Below are positions 18,651 through 27,516 of a stretch of 60,574 bases of DNA, piece after piece (the stretch's first letter is position 1; each line of letters begins with the position of its first letter). Position numbers and translations under genes: made by a program. Under the pieces are notes generated by a model. It was given only the letters and a program-made list of their open reading frames with translations. It searched no databases and was not told the origin of the DNA. Source of the stretch: Polaromonas sp. UBA4122 (lineage in GTDB: Bacteria; Pseudomonadota; Gammaproteobacteria; Burkholderiales; Burkholderiaceae_C); NCBI GenBank assembly GCA_002381615.1, contig DFWY01000027.1, positions 1-60,574 on the forward strand. Direction: 5' to 3'.

Positions 18651-19904
18651 TCAAACTTTTTGCCACACTGCCGCAAAAAACCCATCAGTCTGGTGCAGGT
18701 AAGGCCAGAGCCTGAGGTAGGGGCCGCGGCAAAGTGTTTCGGCCTTTTCCACTCCCAGATGGGTCAACAAAGGCCCAACTTCAAGCAGGTTGAAATCTTT
18801 ATTTGCGGCGCTGAAAGCCTCAGCAATCGCCTCATTCTCTTCGCGCAGGATGCTGCAAGTGGCGTAAACCAGCCGTCCACCGGGCTTCAGAAGGCGTGCG
18901 GCGCTCTGCAAAATGGCGGTTTGCTTGGCCGTGAGCTCTTCAATCGCCTTGGGGCTTTGCCGCCATTTCAGGTCAGGATTGCGCCGCAAGGTGCCCAGCC
19001 CCGAGCATGGCGCATCCACCAGCACCCGGTCGATCTTGCCTGCCAGACGCTTGATGCGGTCATCGCGTTCATGCGCAATGGCCACCGGATGGACGTTGGA
19101 CAAGCCGCTGCGCGCCAGCCGCGGCTTGAGGGCCGCCAGCCGGTGGCCAGAGGTGTCAAAGGCATACAGTCGCCCGGTATTTCGCATGGCGGCGCCAATT
19201 GCCAGCGTTTTACCGCCCGCGCCAGCACAAAAGTCCACCACCATTTCGCCGCGTTTGCCATCGACCAGCAGGGCCAGCAACTGCGAGCCTTCGTCCTGCA
19301 CTTCAATGGCACCGCGCGTGAAAGCGTCCAGCTTGCCGAGTTGCGGTTTGTCCACCAGCCGCAGACCCCAGGGCGAATACGGTGTTGCTACCGTTTTAAT
19401 AGCTGACTTGGCAAGTTCCTTCTGTACTTCAGCCCGTTTATCTTTCAAGGTATTGACGCGCAAGTCCAGGCCCGCAGGGGCATTGAGGCTTTCGACCAGC
19501 GGCCAGAAGTCGTCTCCCAACTGCTCTTTGAGGGGCTCTACCAGCCATTGCGGCAGGTTGTGGCGGTGCAGTTCCATCAGATCCGAGGGTTTGACCTGGT
19601 CACAGCGGGCCAGCCAGTCTTGCTCCTGATCGGTCAGCGCACTCAGCAAGAAATCGCGTTCGGCAGCGAAACCCAGAATCGCCAGGCGCCGCTCCGGCGG
19701 TCCACTGCCATGCTGGGCCAGGTAGGTGAAAAGCGATTTTTTGCGCAGCACGGTGTAAACCGTTTCAGCCAGCGTGGCCCGCTCGCGGGGTCCGAGACGC
19801 AACTCGCGAAAATAGCGCGACAACACCATGTCGGCGGGGTGGTCAAATTTGAGAACCTGCTTGAGTAGCTCGGAACAACTGTCTAGTAAGGCTTTAGGAT
19901 GCAT
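18651..19904 (-). CDS. rsmB: RsmB/NOP-family rRNA (cytosine-C5) methyltransferase
   Basis: A SAM-dependent m5C RNA methyltransferase. An N-terminal helical NusB-like region precedes the catalytic domain, which has SAM motif VDFCAGAGGKTLAIGA. It has both active-site cysteines of the family: DAPCSGLGTLRRNPD and YATCSILREENEAI. It is placed in the RsmB group by fold and length (417 residues), but RsmF-like alternatives cannot be excluded. The ATG at 19904 begins MHPKALLDSC. A family A repeat lies inside the gene at 19385-19448. Confidence 0.87.
   Translation of the reverse strand: MHPKALLDSCSELLKQVLKFDHPADMVLSRYFRELRLGPRERATLAETVYTVLRKKSLFTYLAQHGSGPPERRLAILGFAAERDFLLSALTDQEQDWLARCDQVKPSDLMELHRHNLPQWLVEPLKEQLGDDFWPLVESLNAPAGLDLRVNTLKDKRAEVQKELAKSAIKTVATPYSPWGLRLVDKPQLGKLDAFTRGAIEVQDEGSQLLALLVDGKRGEMVVDFCAGAGGKTLAIGAAMRNTGRLYAFDTSGHRLAALKPRLARSGLSNVHPVAIAHERDDRIKRLAGKIDRVLVDAPCSGLGTLRRNPDLKWRQSPKAIEELTAKQTAILQSAARLLKPGGRLVYATCSILREENEAIAEAFSAANKDFNLLEVGPLLTHLGVEKAETLCRGPYLRLWPYLHQTDGFFAAVWQKV
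19385..19448 (-). repeat. Family A dispersed repeat inside the RsmB-type gene
   Basis: TTGCTACCGTTTTAATAGCTG and a following CTTCAGCCC...TCTTT half match the inverted family A pattern weakly to moderately. It codes for a linker before the catalytic domain and keeps the frame. Confidence 0.45.
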
Positions 19905-19953
19905 GGCCCTATTGTCCCACTGCGGTCCCATAACCCACCTCATGGAGTCTTGA

Positions 19954-20196
19954 TTGACCCTGCCCGACCTCTTGCCACCGCTGATTGAAACCCCGCCCGG
20001 CCTGTACCGCCACTACAAGGGCATGCTCTATGAGGTGGTGGGGACGGTCCGCCACAGCGAAAGCCTGGAGCCCATGACGCTGTACCGGGCGCGGTATGGC
20101 GAAAAAGGCCTGTGGGTCAGGCCGGCGGCCATGTTCAACGAAGAGGTGGTGATTGACGGCCTCCGGCAGCCACGTTTCGCACGGCAGCCCGATTAG
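19954..20196 (+). CDS. DUF1653 domain-containing protein
   Basis: An 80-residue protein whose core (GLYRHYKGMLYEVVG, ARHSE-like VRHSESLEPMTLYRA and GLWVRPAAMF) matches the DUF1653 family. These are small cytoplasmic proteins of unknown function. The start is TTG at 19954 with a GGAG site 6 nt upstream. It lies 50 bp from the divergent RsmB-type gene and 39 bp before prfC. Confidence 0.85.
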   Translation: MTLPDLLPPLIETPPGLYRHYKGMLYEVVGTVRHSESLEPMTLYRARYGEKGLWVRPAAMFNEEVVIDGLRQPRFARQPD

Positions 20197-20235
20197 CGTG
20201 CTAGCCGAGGCAAGCGTCACCGATAATCATGGGTT

Positions 20236-21852
<1,617 letters not shown>

Positions 21853-21912
21853 TGTTTTATGGCTCTAGCCCAATAAAGGCGGGCGAGATAAGCTATTATT
21901 TTTATAGCAAAT
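21853..21912 (+). repeat. Family A dispersed repeat after prfC
   Basis: The clearest copy: TTTTATGGCTCTAGCCC, then GGCGGGCGAGATAAGCTAT and TTTTTATAGCA. It starts directly at the prfC stop codon and fills most of the gap to the convergent purN, a position that could let it act as a 3' end element. Confidence 0.75.
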
Positions 21913-21949
21913 AAACCAGGCACCCCAAGCAGAGACGGGTCGTCAAAAA

Positions 21950-22534
21950 TCAGACACAGCGTTCAAAAAAGGACCGGACGGCTTGCGGAAAAATCAGGTG
22001 TTCCTGCGTGAGCACGCGGGTAGCCAGCGTATCCGCACTGTCGCCGGGTAACACGGGCACCACCGCCTGCGCCAGGATGGCGCCGTGGTCCAGCTCGACC
22101 GTCACCTGATGCACGGTTGCGCCCGCAACCTGACAGCCCGCGTCGATGGCACGCTGGTGCGTGTTAAGGCCCGTGAAAGCCGGCAACAGTGAGGGGTGGA
22201 TATTGATCAGCCGGCCCGCGTAGTGCTGCACAAAGCCAGGCGTGAGGATGCGCATGAAGCCCGCCAGCACCACCAGTTGCGGCGCATGCTGGTCAATACG
22301 TGCCATGAGCGCTGCATCAAAGGCCTCACGCGAGTCAAAAGAACGGTGCGACACGACCTCGGTCGCTATTCCCATATCTTTGGCCAGCGCCAGCCCCTGG
22401 GCGTCCGCGCGGTTGCTGATGACAGCGGCAACACGCATGCCGCGCCTGTCCTGCCAGGCTTCTTTTTGTGCAGTCCTGGCAATGGCAGCCATGTTGGAGC
22501 CGCTGCCAGAAATTAAGATCACGATGTTTTTCAT
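21950..22534 (-). CDS. purN: Phosphoribosylglycinamide formyltransferase
   Basis: The third step of purine synthesis: transfer of formyl from 10-formyl-THF to GAR. The N-terminus is MKNIVILISGSGSNMAAI. The catalytic segment is RLINIHPSLLPAF (Asn and His), and the catalytic Asp lies in TVELDHGAI. At 194 residues from ATG 22534 it is of usual length. The open frame runs further upstream, but the GSGSN motif position fixes this start. Confidence 0.95.
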   Translation of the reverse strand: MKNIVILISGSGSNMAAIARTAQKEAWQDRRGMRVAAVISNRADAQGLALAKDMGIATEVVSHRSFDSREAFDAALMARIDQHAPQLVVLAGFMRILTPGFVQHYAGRLINIHPSLLPAFTGLNTHQRAIDAGCQVAGATVHQVTVELDHGAILAQAVVPVLPGDSADTLATRVLTQEHLIFPQAVRSFFERCV

Positions 22535-22552
22535 TGTTTCAGGATTATCCCC

Positions 22553-23236
22553 ATGAGATCCCTCACACCGATAGAAGCCCGCGTGCTGGCCACCTTGATG
22601 GAAAAAGCCCGCACCGTGCCCGACAGTTACCCGCTGTCGCTCAACGCCTTGCTGCTGGGCTGCAACCAAAAAACCAGCCGCGACCCAGTGATGGAAGTCA
22701 CCGAGGCCCAAGCCCAAGCGGCGATTGACGCGCTCAAAGCCCTGAGCCTGGCGTTTGAAGCCAGTTCCAGCCGTGTGCCGCGTTTTGAGCACAATTTTCA
22801 GCGCGGCTTGCGGGTGAGCGAGCCGCAGGCGGTACTCCTGGGTTTGCTCATGCTGCGCGGGCCGCAAACGCCCGGCGAGCTGCGCACCAACAGCGAGCGT
22901 TGGTACAAATTTTCCGATATCGCCAGCGTGGAAGACGCTTTGGCCGAACTGAAAGCCCGCAGCGAAGACGGCGGCGCCGCCATGGTGGCACACTTGCCTC
23001 GGGCCGCTGGCATGAGGGAGCAGCGCTGGGCACATTTACTCTGCGGCGATGGGCTATTAGCCTCCCTTCCGCACATCGGCACTAGCGATGACGCTATCAA
23101 TTCTGAAGCTGAGCCGATTTCTTTGGGCCAGGCCGAACGCCTGGAGCAGCGCATTGAAACCCTGGAAACCCAGGTCTTGCAGCTTCAAGGCCAGCTGGCC
23201 CACTTGCAAAAAGAGCTGGGCTTGTCTCAAGCCTGA
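22553..23236 (+). CDS. YceH/UPF0502-family (DUF480) protein
   Basis: It begins MRSLTPIEARVLATLMEKA and contains ALLLGCNQKTSRDPVM and LRGPQTPGELRTNSER, hallmarks of the DUF480 family of paired winged-helix domains. The biochemical role is unknown. The last 40 residues are a predicted coiled coil (ERLEQRIETLETQVLQLQ). Divergent from purN by 18 bp. A family A-like segment at 23049-23108 codes for the variable link before the coiled coil. Confidence 0.85.
   Translation: MRSLTPIEARVLATLMEKARTVPDSYPLSLNALLLGCNQKTSRDPVMEVTEAQAQAAIDALKALSLAFEASSSRVPRFEHNFQRGLRVSEPQAVLLGLLMLRGPQTPGELRTNSERWYKFSDIASVEDALAELKARSEDGGAAMVAHLPRAAGMREQRWAHLLCGDGLLASLPHIGTSDDAINSEAEPISLGQAERLEQRIETLETQVLQLQGQLAHLQKELGLSQA
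23049..23108 (+). repeat. Family A-like repeat inside the yceH-like gene
   Basis: The segment ATGGGCTATTAGCCTCCC, then CGGCACTAGCG and CGCTATCAATTCTGAAGC follows the forward family A order but is more diverged than the other copies. Confidence 0.4.
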
Positions 23237-23286
23237 CAGGATGGCGCGAATGATCGTGCTAAAAACACTGCATTGGAGAACTTGCC

Positions 23287-24468
23287 ATGGATTTAGCTTT
23301 TACCCCTGAAGAGCAGGCCTTTCGCGAAGAGATACGCGCCTGGGTTCATGCCAACTTGCCGGCTGATATTTCGCACAAGGTACACAACGCCTTGCGCTTG
23401 TCGCGTGACGACATGCAGCGCTGGGCCAAAATCCTCGGTAAAAAGGGCTGGCTGGGCCACGCCTGGCCCAAGGAATTTGGCGGCCCGGGCTGGAACGCCG
23501 TGCAAAAGCACTTGTTTGAAGAAGAATGCGCGCTGGCTGGCGCCCCCCGCGTCCTCCCATTTGGACCGGTGATGGTCGCCCCCGTCATCATGGCGTTCGG
23601 CAATGCGGAGCAACAAAAGCGCTTTCTGCCCGGCATCGCCAGCGGCGAAGTCTGGTGGAGCCAGGGCTACAGCGAGCCAGGCGCCGGCTCCGACCTCGCC
23701 TCGGTCAAGTGCCGGGCCGAGCGGCAGGGCAACCAGTACATCGTCAATGGCCAGAAGACCTGGACCACGCTGGGCCAGTATGGCGAGTGGATTTTTTGCC
23801 TGGTGCGCACCAGTAACGAAGGCAAGCCGCAGACCGGCATTTCCTTCCTGCTGATCGACATGAAGTCGCCCGGCGTGACGGTGCGCCCCATTGTGTTGCT
23901 GGACGGCGAAGCCGAAGTCAATGAGGTCTGGTTCGACAACGTGGAAGTGCCCGCCGAGAACCTGATTGGCGAAGAAAACAAGGGCTGGACGTATGCCAAG
24001 CACCTGCTCAGCCATGAGCGCACCAACATCGCCGACGTGAACCGTTCCAAGCGCGAACTCGAGCGCCTCAAGCGCATTGCCAAAGCCGAAAACGTCTACA
24101 ACGACGTGCGTTTTCGCGATGAAATCGCCAAACTTGAAGTGGACGTGGTCGCGCTTGAAATGCTGGTTCTGCGCGTGCTCTCGGCTGAAAAATCCGGCAA
24201 AAACTCGCTGGACATCGCGGGCCTGCTGAAAATCCGCGGCAGTGAAATCCAGCAGCGCTACAGCGAGCTCATGATGCTGGCCGCAGGCCCTTACAGCCTG
24301 CCCTTTATCGAAGAAGCCATGGAAGCGGGCTGGCAAGGCGACTTCCCAGGTGGCTTGACCGCCAACGCCCCGCTAGCCTCGAGTTACTTCAATCTGCGCA
24401 AGACCACGATTTATGGCGGCTCCAACGAGGTGCAGCGAAATATCGTCGCTCAAACAGTTCTTGGTTAA
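23287..24468 (+). CDS. Acyl-CoA dehydrogenase, pimeloyl-CoA dehydrogenase large-subunit type
   Basis: A flavoenzyme that oxidises acyl-CoA to enoyl-CoA. The N-terminus MDLAFTPEEQAFREEIRAW and the core WWSQGYSEPGAGSDLAS are typical, as is the C-terminal IYGGSNEVQRNIVAQ. Overall the sequence resembles PimC, the large subunit of the pimeloyl-CoA dehydrogenase used for dicarboxylic acid degradation. Its partner follows 11 nt downstream, so they are co-translated. The substrate is inferred from the pair, not from visible residues. Confidence 0.85.
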   Translation: MDLAFTPEEQAFREEIRAWVHANLPADISHKVHNALRLSRDDMQRWAKILGKKGWLGHAWPKEFGGPGWNAVQKHLFEEECALAGAPRVLPFGPVMVAPVIMAFGNAEQQKRFLPGIASGEVWWSQGYSEPGAGSDLASVKCRAERQGNQYIVNGQKTWTTLGQYGEWIFCLVRTSNEGKPQTGISFLLIDMKSPGVTVRPIVLLDGEAEVNEVWFDNVEVPAENLIGEENKGWTYAKHLLSHERTNIADVNRSKRELERLKRIAKAENVYNDVRFRDEIAKLEVDVVALEMLVLRVLSAEKSGKNSLDIAGLLKIRGSEIQQRYSELMMLAAGPYSLPFIEEAMEAGWQGDFPGGLTANAPLASSYFNLRKTTIYGGSNEVQRNIVAQTVLG

Positions 24469-24479
24469 AGGAAAGCATC

Positions 24480-25595
24480 ATGAATTTCGATTTTACGGAC
24501 GACCAGGAACAACTGCGCGACGCGGTACGCAAGTGGGTTGACAAAGGCTACAACTTCGAACGCCGCCGCAGCATTGCCAAGGCGGGCGGATTTTCACGCG
24601 AGGCCTATGGCCAGCTGGCCGAATTGGGCCTGGCGGGCCTCTACATCCCCGAGGCGCAAGGCGGACTTGGCATGGGGCCTGTGGAAGGCATGGTGGTGAT
24701 GGAAGAACTCGGGCGCGGCATTGTGCTGGAGCCTTTCGCCCAGACGCTGATGGCTGGCGCCGTGCTCTCTGGCTACGCACCGGAGGCTGTCCAGGCAGCC
24801 TGGCTGCCAAAAATAGCCTCGGGCGAAAGCCTGGTGGTGCTGGCTTACCAGGAGCGCGCCGCACGCTACAAATTCGAAATTTGCGAAGCAAAAGCGACTC
24901 TAGCCCAAGATACATGGGCGCTAAGCGCTACAAAAAGCATAGTGCACGCCGGTGACCAGGCAGATGCTTTCATGGTGCCAGCCATGATTAACGGCAAGAT
25001 GGCGCTCTTTCTGGTCGAGCGCACAGCAGCAGGCGTGGCCACCCGCGGCTACGGTACGCAAGATGGCGGCCGGGCTGCAGAAGTGACGTTCAAGGAGGCA
25101 CTCGCCAGCCTGATCACCCTGGAAGGCTTGACAGCTCTCGCCCATGCCATTGACATCGGCATCGCCGCCTCCTGCGCCGAAGCCGTCGGGGTGATGGACA
25201 AGACGCTCAGCATCACGGTGGAGTACATGAACACCCGCAAACAGTTTGGTGTGGCCATCAGCAGCTTCCAGGCACTGCGTCACCGCGTGGCCGACATGAA
25301 AATGCAGCTGGAACTGGCCCGCTCCATGAGCTACTATGCGTCGCTCAAACTCAATGCGCCGGCAGAAGAGCGCCGCCGCGCCCTGGCCCGCGCCAAATAC
25401 CAGTTAGGCGTCTCCATGCGTTTTGTGGGCCAGCAGGCCGTGCAGCTGCATGGCGGCATTGGCGTGACCGACGAATACATCGTGAGCCACTACTTCAAGA
25501 AGCTCACCCAGCTTGAGATGACGTTTGGCGACACGCTCCATCACTTGGGCGAGGTATCCAGGCAGATGCAGGACACGGCAGGCGTGTTTGCATAA
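24480..25595 (+). CDS. Acyl-CoA dehydrogenase, pimeloyl-CoA dehydrogenase small-subunit type
   Basis: Begins MNFDFTDDQEQLRDAVRKW and contains GLAGLYIPEAQGGLGMG, YMNTRKQFGVAISSFQALRH (an FAD/CoA segment) and VQLHGGIGVTDEYIV. It matches the PimD-like partner of the preceding gene and probably forms a heteromer with it. Family A sequence at 24883-24944 lies in the middle of the frame (coding from CEAKATLAQD to SATKSIV) without breaking it. Confidence 0.85.
   Translation: MNFDFTDDQEQLRDAVRKWVDKGYNFERRRSIAKAGGFSREAYGQLAELGLAGLYIPEAQGGLGMGPVEGMVVMEELGRGIVLEPFAQTLMAGAVLSGYAPEAVQAAWLPKIASGESLVVLAYQERAARYKFEICEAKATLAQDTWALSATKSIVHAGDQADAFMVPAMINGKMALFLVERTAAGVATRGYGTQDGGRAAEVTFKEALASLITLEGLTALAHAIDIGIAASCAEAVGVMDKTLSITVEYMNTRKQFGVAISSFQALRHRVADMKMQLELARSMSYYASLKLNAPAEERRRALARAKYQLGVSMRFVGQQAVQLHGGIGVTDEYIVSHYFKKLTQLEMTFGDTLHHLGEVSRQMQDTAGVFA
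24883..24944 (+). repeat. Family A dispersed repeat inside an acyl-CoA dehydrogenase gene
   Basis: GAAGCAAAAGCGACTCTAGCCC, given in parts as GCAAAAGCGACTCTAGCCC, then ATGGGCGCTAAGCGCTACAA and AAAGCATAGT. It keeps the reading frame. Confidence 0.55.
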
Positions 25596-25622
25596 GGCCT
25601 GCCCCGCAGACAGGCATTTCGC

Positions 25623-26180
25623 TCAGGCGTGCAGGCGCGATGTCTTGGGAATGTGTGCCATCAAAAACTCCATCTGGTCCGCCAGAATACGGCGGTTGCG
25701 CAGAATGAAGTCTTCCCACAGGCTGGGCACATAAGGCGTGTACAACAGCGGCATGTGGGCCTGCTCGGGCGTGCGGCTGCTTTTGCGGTGGTTGCAGGCG
25801 CGACAGGCGGTCACCACGTTCATCCAGGTATCAATGCCGTTTTGCGCAAACGGAATAATGTGCTCACGCGTCAGGTCTTCTTCGTAAAAGTGATCACCGC
25901 AGTAGGCGCACAGATTGCGGTCGCGCGCGAACAGCTTGCCGTTGGTAAGCCCTGGCTTTATGTCAAACGGGCTGATGTTGGGCACGCCCTTGGTGCCGAT
26001 GATGCTGTTGACCGTGATGATGGACTGCTCGCCCGTGATGGCGTTGTGGCCACCGTGAAACGTGGCAACCCGCGCTCCGATCTCCCAGCGCACTTCATCA
26101 GCCGCGTAATGCAACACGGCCTGTTCAAGGCTGATCCACGATTGTGGCAATCCCTGGGCTGAGAGCTTCAAGACCTTCAA
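25623..26180 (-). CDS. HNH endonuclease family protein
   Basis: The HNH fold is visible as ICAYCGDHF-like NLCAYCGDHFYEED, then TREHIIPFAQNG and NVVTACRACNHRKSSR, which give a two-CxxC zinc knuckle around the catalytic His pair. It resembles a conserved 185-residue chromosomal HNH family of Burkholderiales with a C-terminal WEDFILRNRRILADQM tail. Start TTG 26180 follows a GGAGG site by 6 nt. Its role is unknown; nothing here marks it as mobile. Confidence 0.82.
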   Translation of the reverse strand: MKVLKLSAQGLPQSWISLEQAVLHYAADEVRWEIGARVATFHGGHNAITGEQSIITVNSIIGTKGVPNISPFDIKPGLTNGKLFARDRNLCAYCGDHFYEEDLTREHIIPFAQNGIDTWMNVVTACRACNHRKSSRTPEQAHMPLLYTPYVPSLWEDFILRNRRILADQMEFLMAHIPKTSRLHA

Positions 26181-26343
26181 AACGAACCTCCATGAACATG
26201 GAAACACGGCATCAGACTATCTGCTTGTCAATATACAGTGAAATCATGATAGCTAGCATGACAAACAGGTTCCAATTCACAAGTAGCCGCGTTCAGTCCC
26301 CACCCGATCGGCCGGTGTCGCTATAAAAACGATAATTGGTCCC

Positions 26344-27393
26344 ATGAAAGTCTTCCGCGGCTACCGACATCCCCAACTGGCGACGCAGTGCGCCCTGACC
26401 ATTGGCAATTTCGATGGCGTTCACCGCGGCCACCAGGCCATGCTGGCGCTGCTTAAAAATGAGGCCGAGCACCGCAGCGTGCCCAGCTGCGTCATGACCT
26501 TTGAGCCCCATCCGCGTGACTATTTCGCCGCGCTCGCCCGCAAACCCGAGCTGGCGCCCGCGCGCATTGCCACGCTGCGCGACAAGCTCACCGAGCTGGC
26601 GCACTGCGGCATCGACCAGTGCGTGGTCCTTCCCTTTAATGCGCAGCTAGCATCGCAACCGCCCGAAGGCTTTATTCAGGATGTGCTGGTTCGGGACTTG
26701 GGGGTCCGGTACGTGCTGGTGGGCGATGATTTCCGTTTTGGTGCCCAACGCGCAGGCGACTATGCCATGCTGGACGCAGCAGGTGAGCGTCTCGGTTTTG
26801 ACGTCGCCCGCATGAACAGCTACGAAATATCTGACCCCCACGCCCGGCTGCACCTCGCTGCACCCCAAGGGGGCGCTCCCACCTTGGGACGGCCCGGCGG
26901 CGGGCATAGCACCCGAGTTTCCAGCTCAGCCGTGCGCGAGGCGCTGGCACAGGGTGATATGGGCCGCGTGGCGAGCCTGCTGGGCCGGCCTTACAGCATC
27001 TCGGGCCATGTGGTACACGGCCGCAAATTGGGCCGCGATCTGGGTTTTCGTACGCTCAACTTGCGGTTTTCCCACTGGAATCCGGCTGCCAGCGGGATTT
27101 TTGCCGTGCATGTGCATGGCCTGACCGGGCCACCGCTGCCTGGGGTCGCCAATCTGGGTATACGGCCCTCGCTCGACCCTGGCGACGCTAACGGCGGGCG
27201 CGTGCTGCTCGAGACCCATTGCCTCGAATGGCCCGCCAGCCTTGGCCCAGAGGGGGCATACGGTAAAATCATTCGTGTGGAACTGCTACACAAACTGCAC
27301 GACGAACTGAAATACGACAGCCTGGAAGCCCTCACGCAGGGAATCACAACAGACTGTGTTGATGCACTTGCTTTTTTCGCTGCGCGAATTTGA
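26344..27393 (+). CDS. ribF: Bifunctional riboflavin kinase / FMN adenylyltransferase
   Basis: Makes FMN and FAD. The adenylyltransferase domain has ALTIGNFDGVHRGHQAM near residue 20 and DDFRFGAQRAGDY. The C-terminal kinase domain has GHVVHGRKLGRDLGFRT and NLGIRPSL. Between them, before the conserved TRVSSSAVREAL, lies an extra HARLHLAAPQGGAPTLG stretch of about 24 residues, coded by a GC-rich dispersed repeat (26834-26906) inserted in frame. The 349-residue length exceeds the usual 310-330 by about that amount. Confidence 0.93.
   Translation: MKVFRGYRHPQLATQCALTIGNFDGVHRGHQAMLALLKNEAEHRSVPSCVMTFEPHPRDYFAALARKPELAPARIATLRDKLTELAHCGIDQCVVLPFNAQLASQPPEGFIQDVLVRDLGVRYVLVGDDFRFGAQRAGDYAMLDAAGERLGFDVARMNSYEISDPHARLHLAAPQGGAPTLGRPGGGHSTRVSSSAVREALAQGDMGRVASLLGRPYSISGHVVHGRKLGRDLGFRTLNLRFSHWNPAASGIFAVHVHGLTGPPLPGVANLGIRPSLDPGDANGGRVLLETHCLEWPASLGPEGAYGKIIRVELLHKLHDELKYDSLEALTQGITTDCVDALAFFAARI
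26834..26906 (-). repeat. GC-rich dispersed repeat (family B) inside ribF
   Basis: CACCTCGCTGCACCCCAAGG, then GGGCGC...CCTTGGGACGGCCCGGCGG. A similar block with CCCCTCGGGGGG and GGGCCGCCCCAAG lies between trmL and comF (41460-41590) in the opposite order. I recognise this kind of repeat from intergenic regions of Comamonadaceae. Confidence 0.6.
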
Positions 27394-27516
27394 CGGGGCG
27401 CTGCGCCCCGCTCTAACCGTTCGCCCCCTGCATTCATTGACATACCGCAGGGGATCTTTTGAAGGTGGTCCTGACGACTGCCTGTCAACCCAAAAGTTTG
27501 TCCCAAGAGTTTCAAA

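Noticed and set aside
23293-24336. 347-residue minus-strand frame opposite an acyl-CoA dehydrogenase
   Set aside because: Antisense shadow; composition is His/Ala-rich, as expected from a reverse reading of GC-rich coding DNA.
27394-27430. GGGGCG-CT-GCGCCCC hairpin after ribF as a terminator
   Set aside because: No T run follows, so I could not support it as a terminator.
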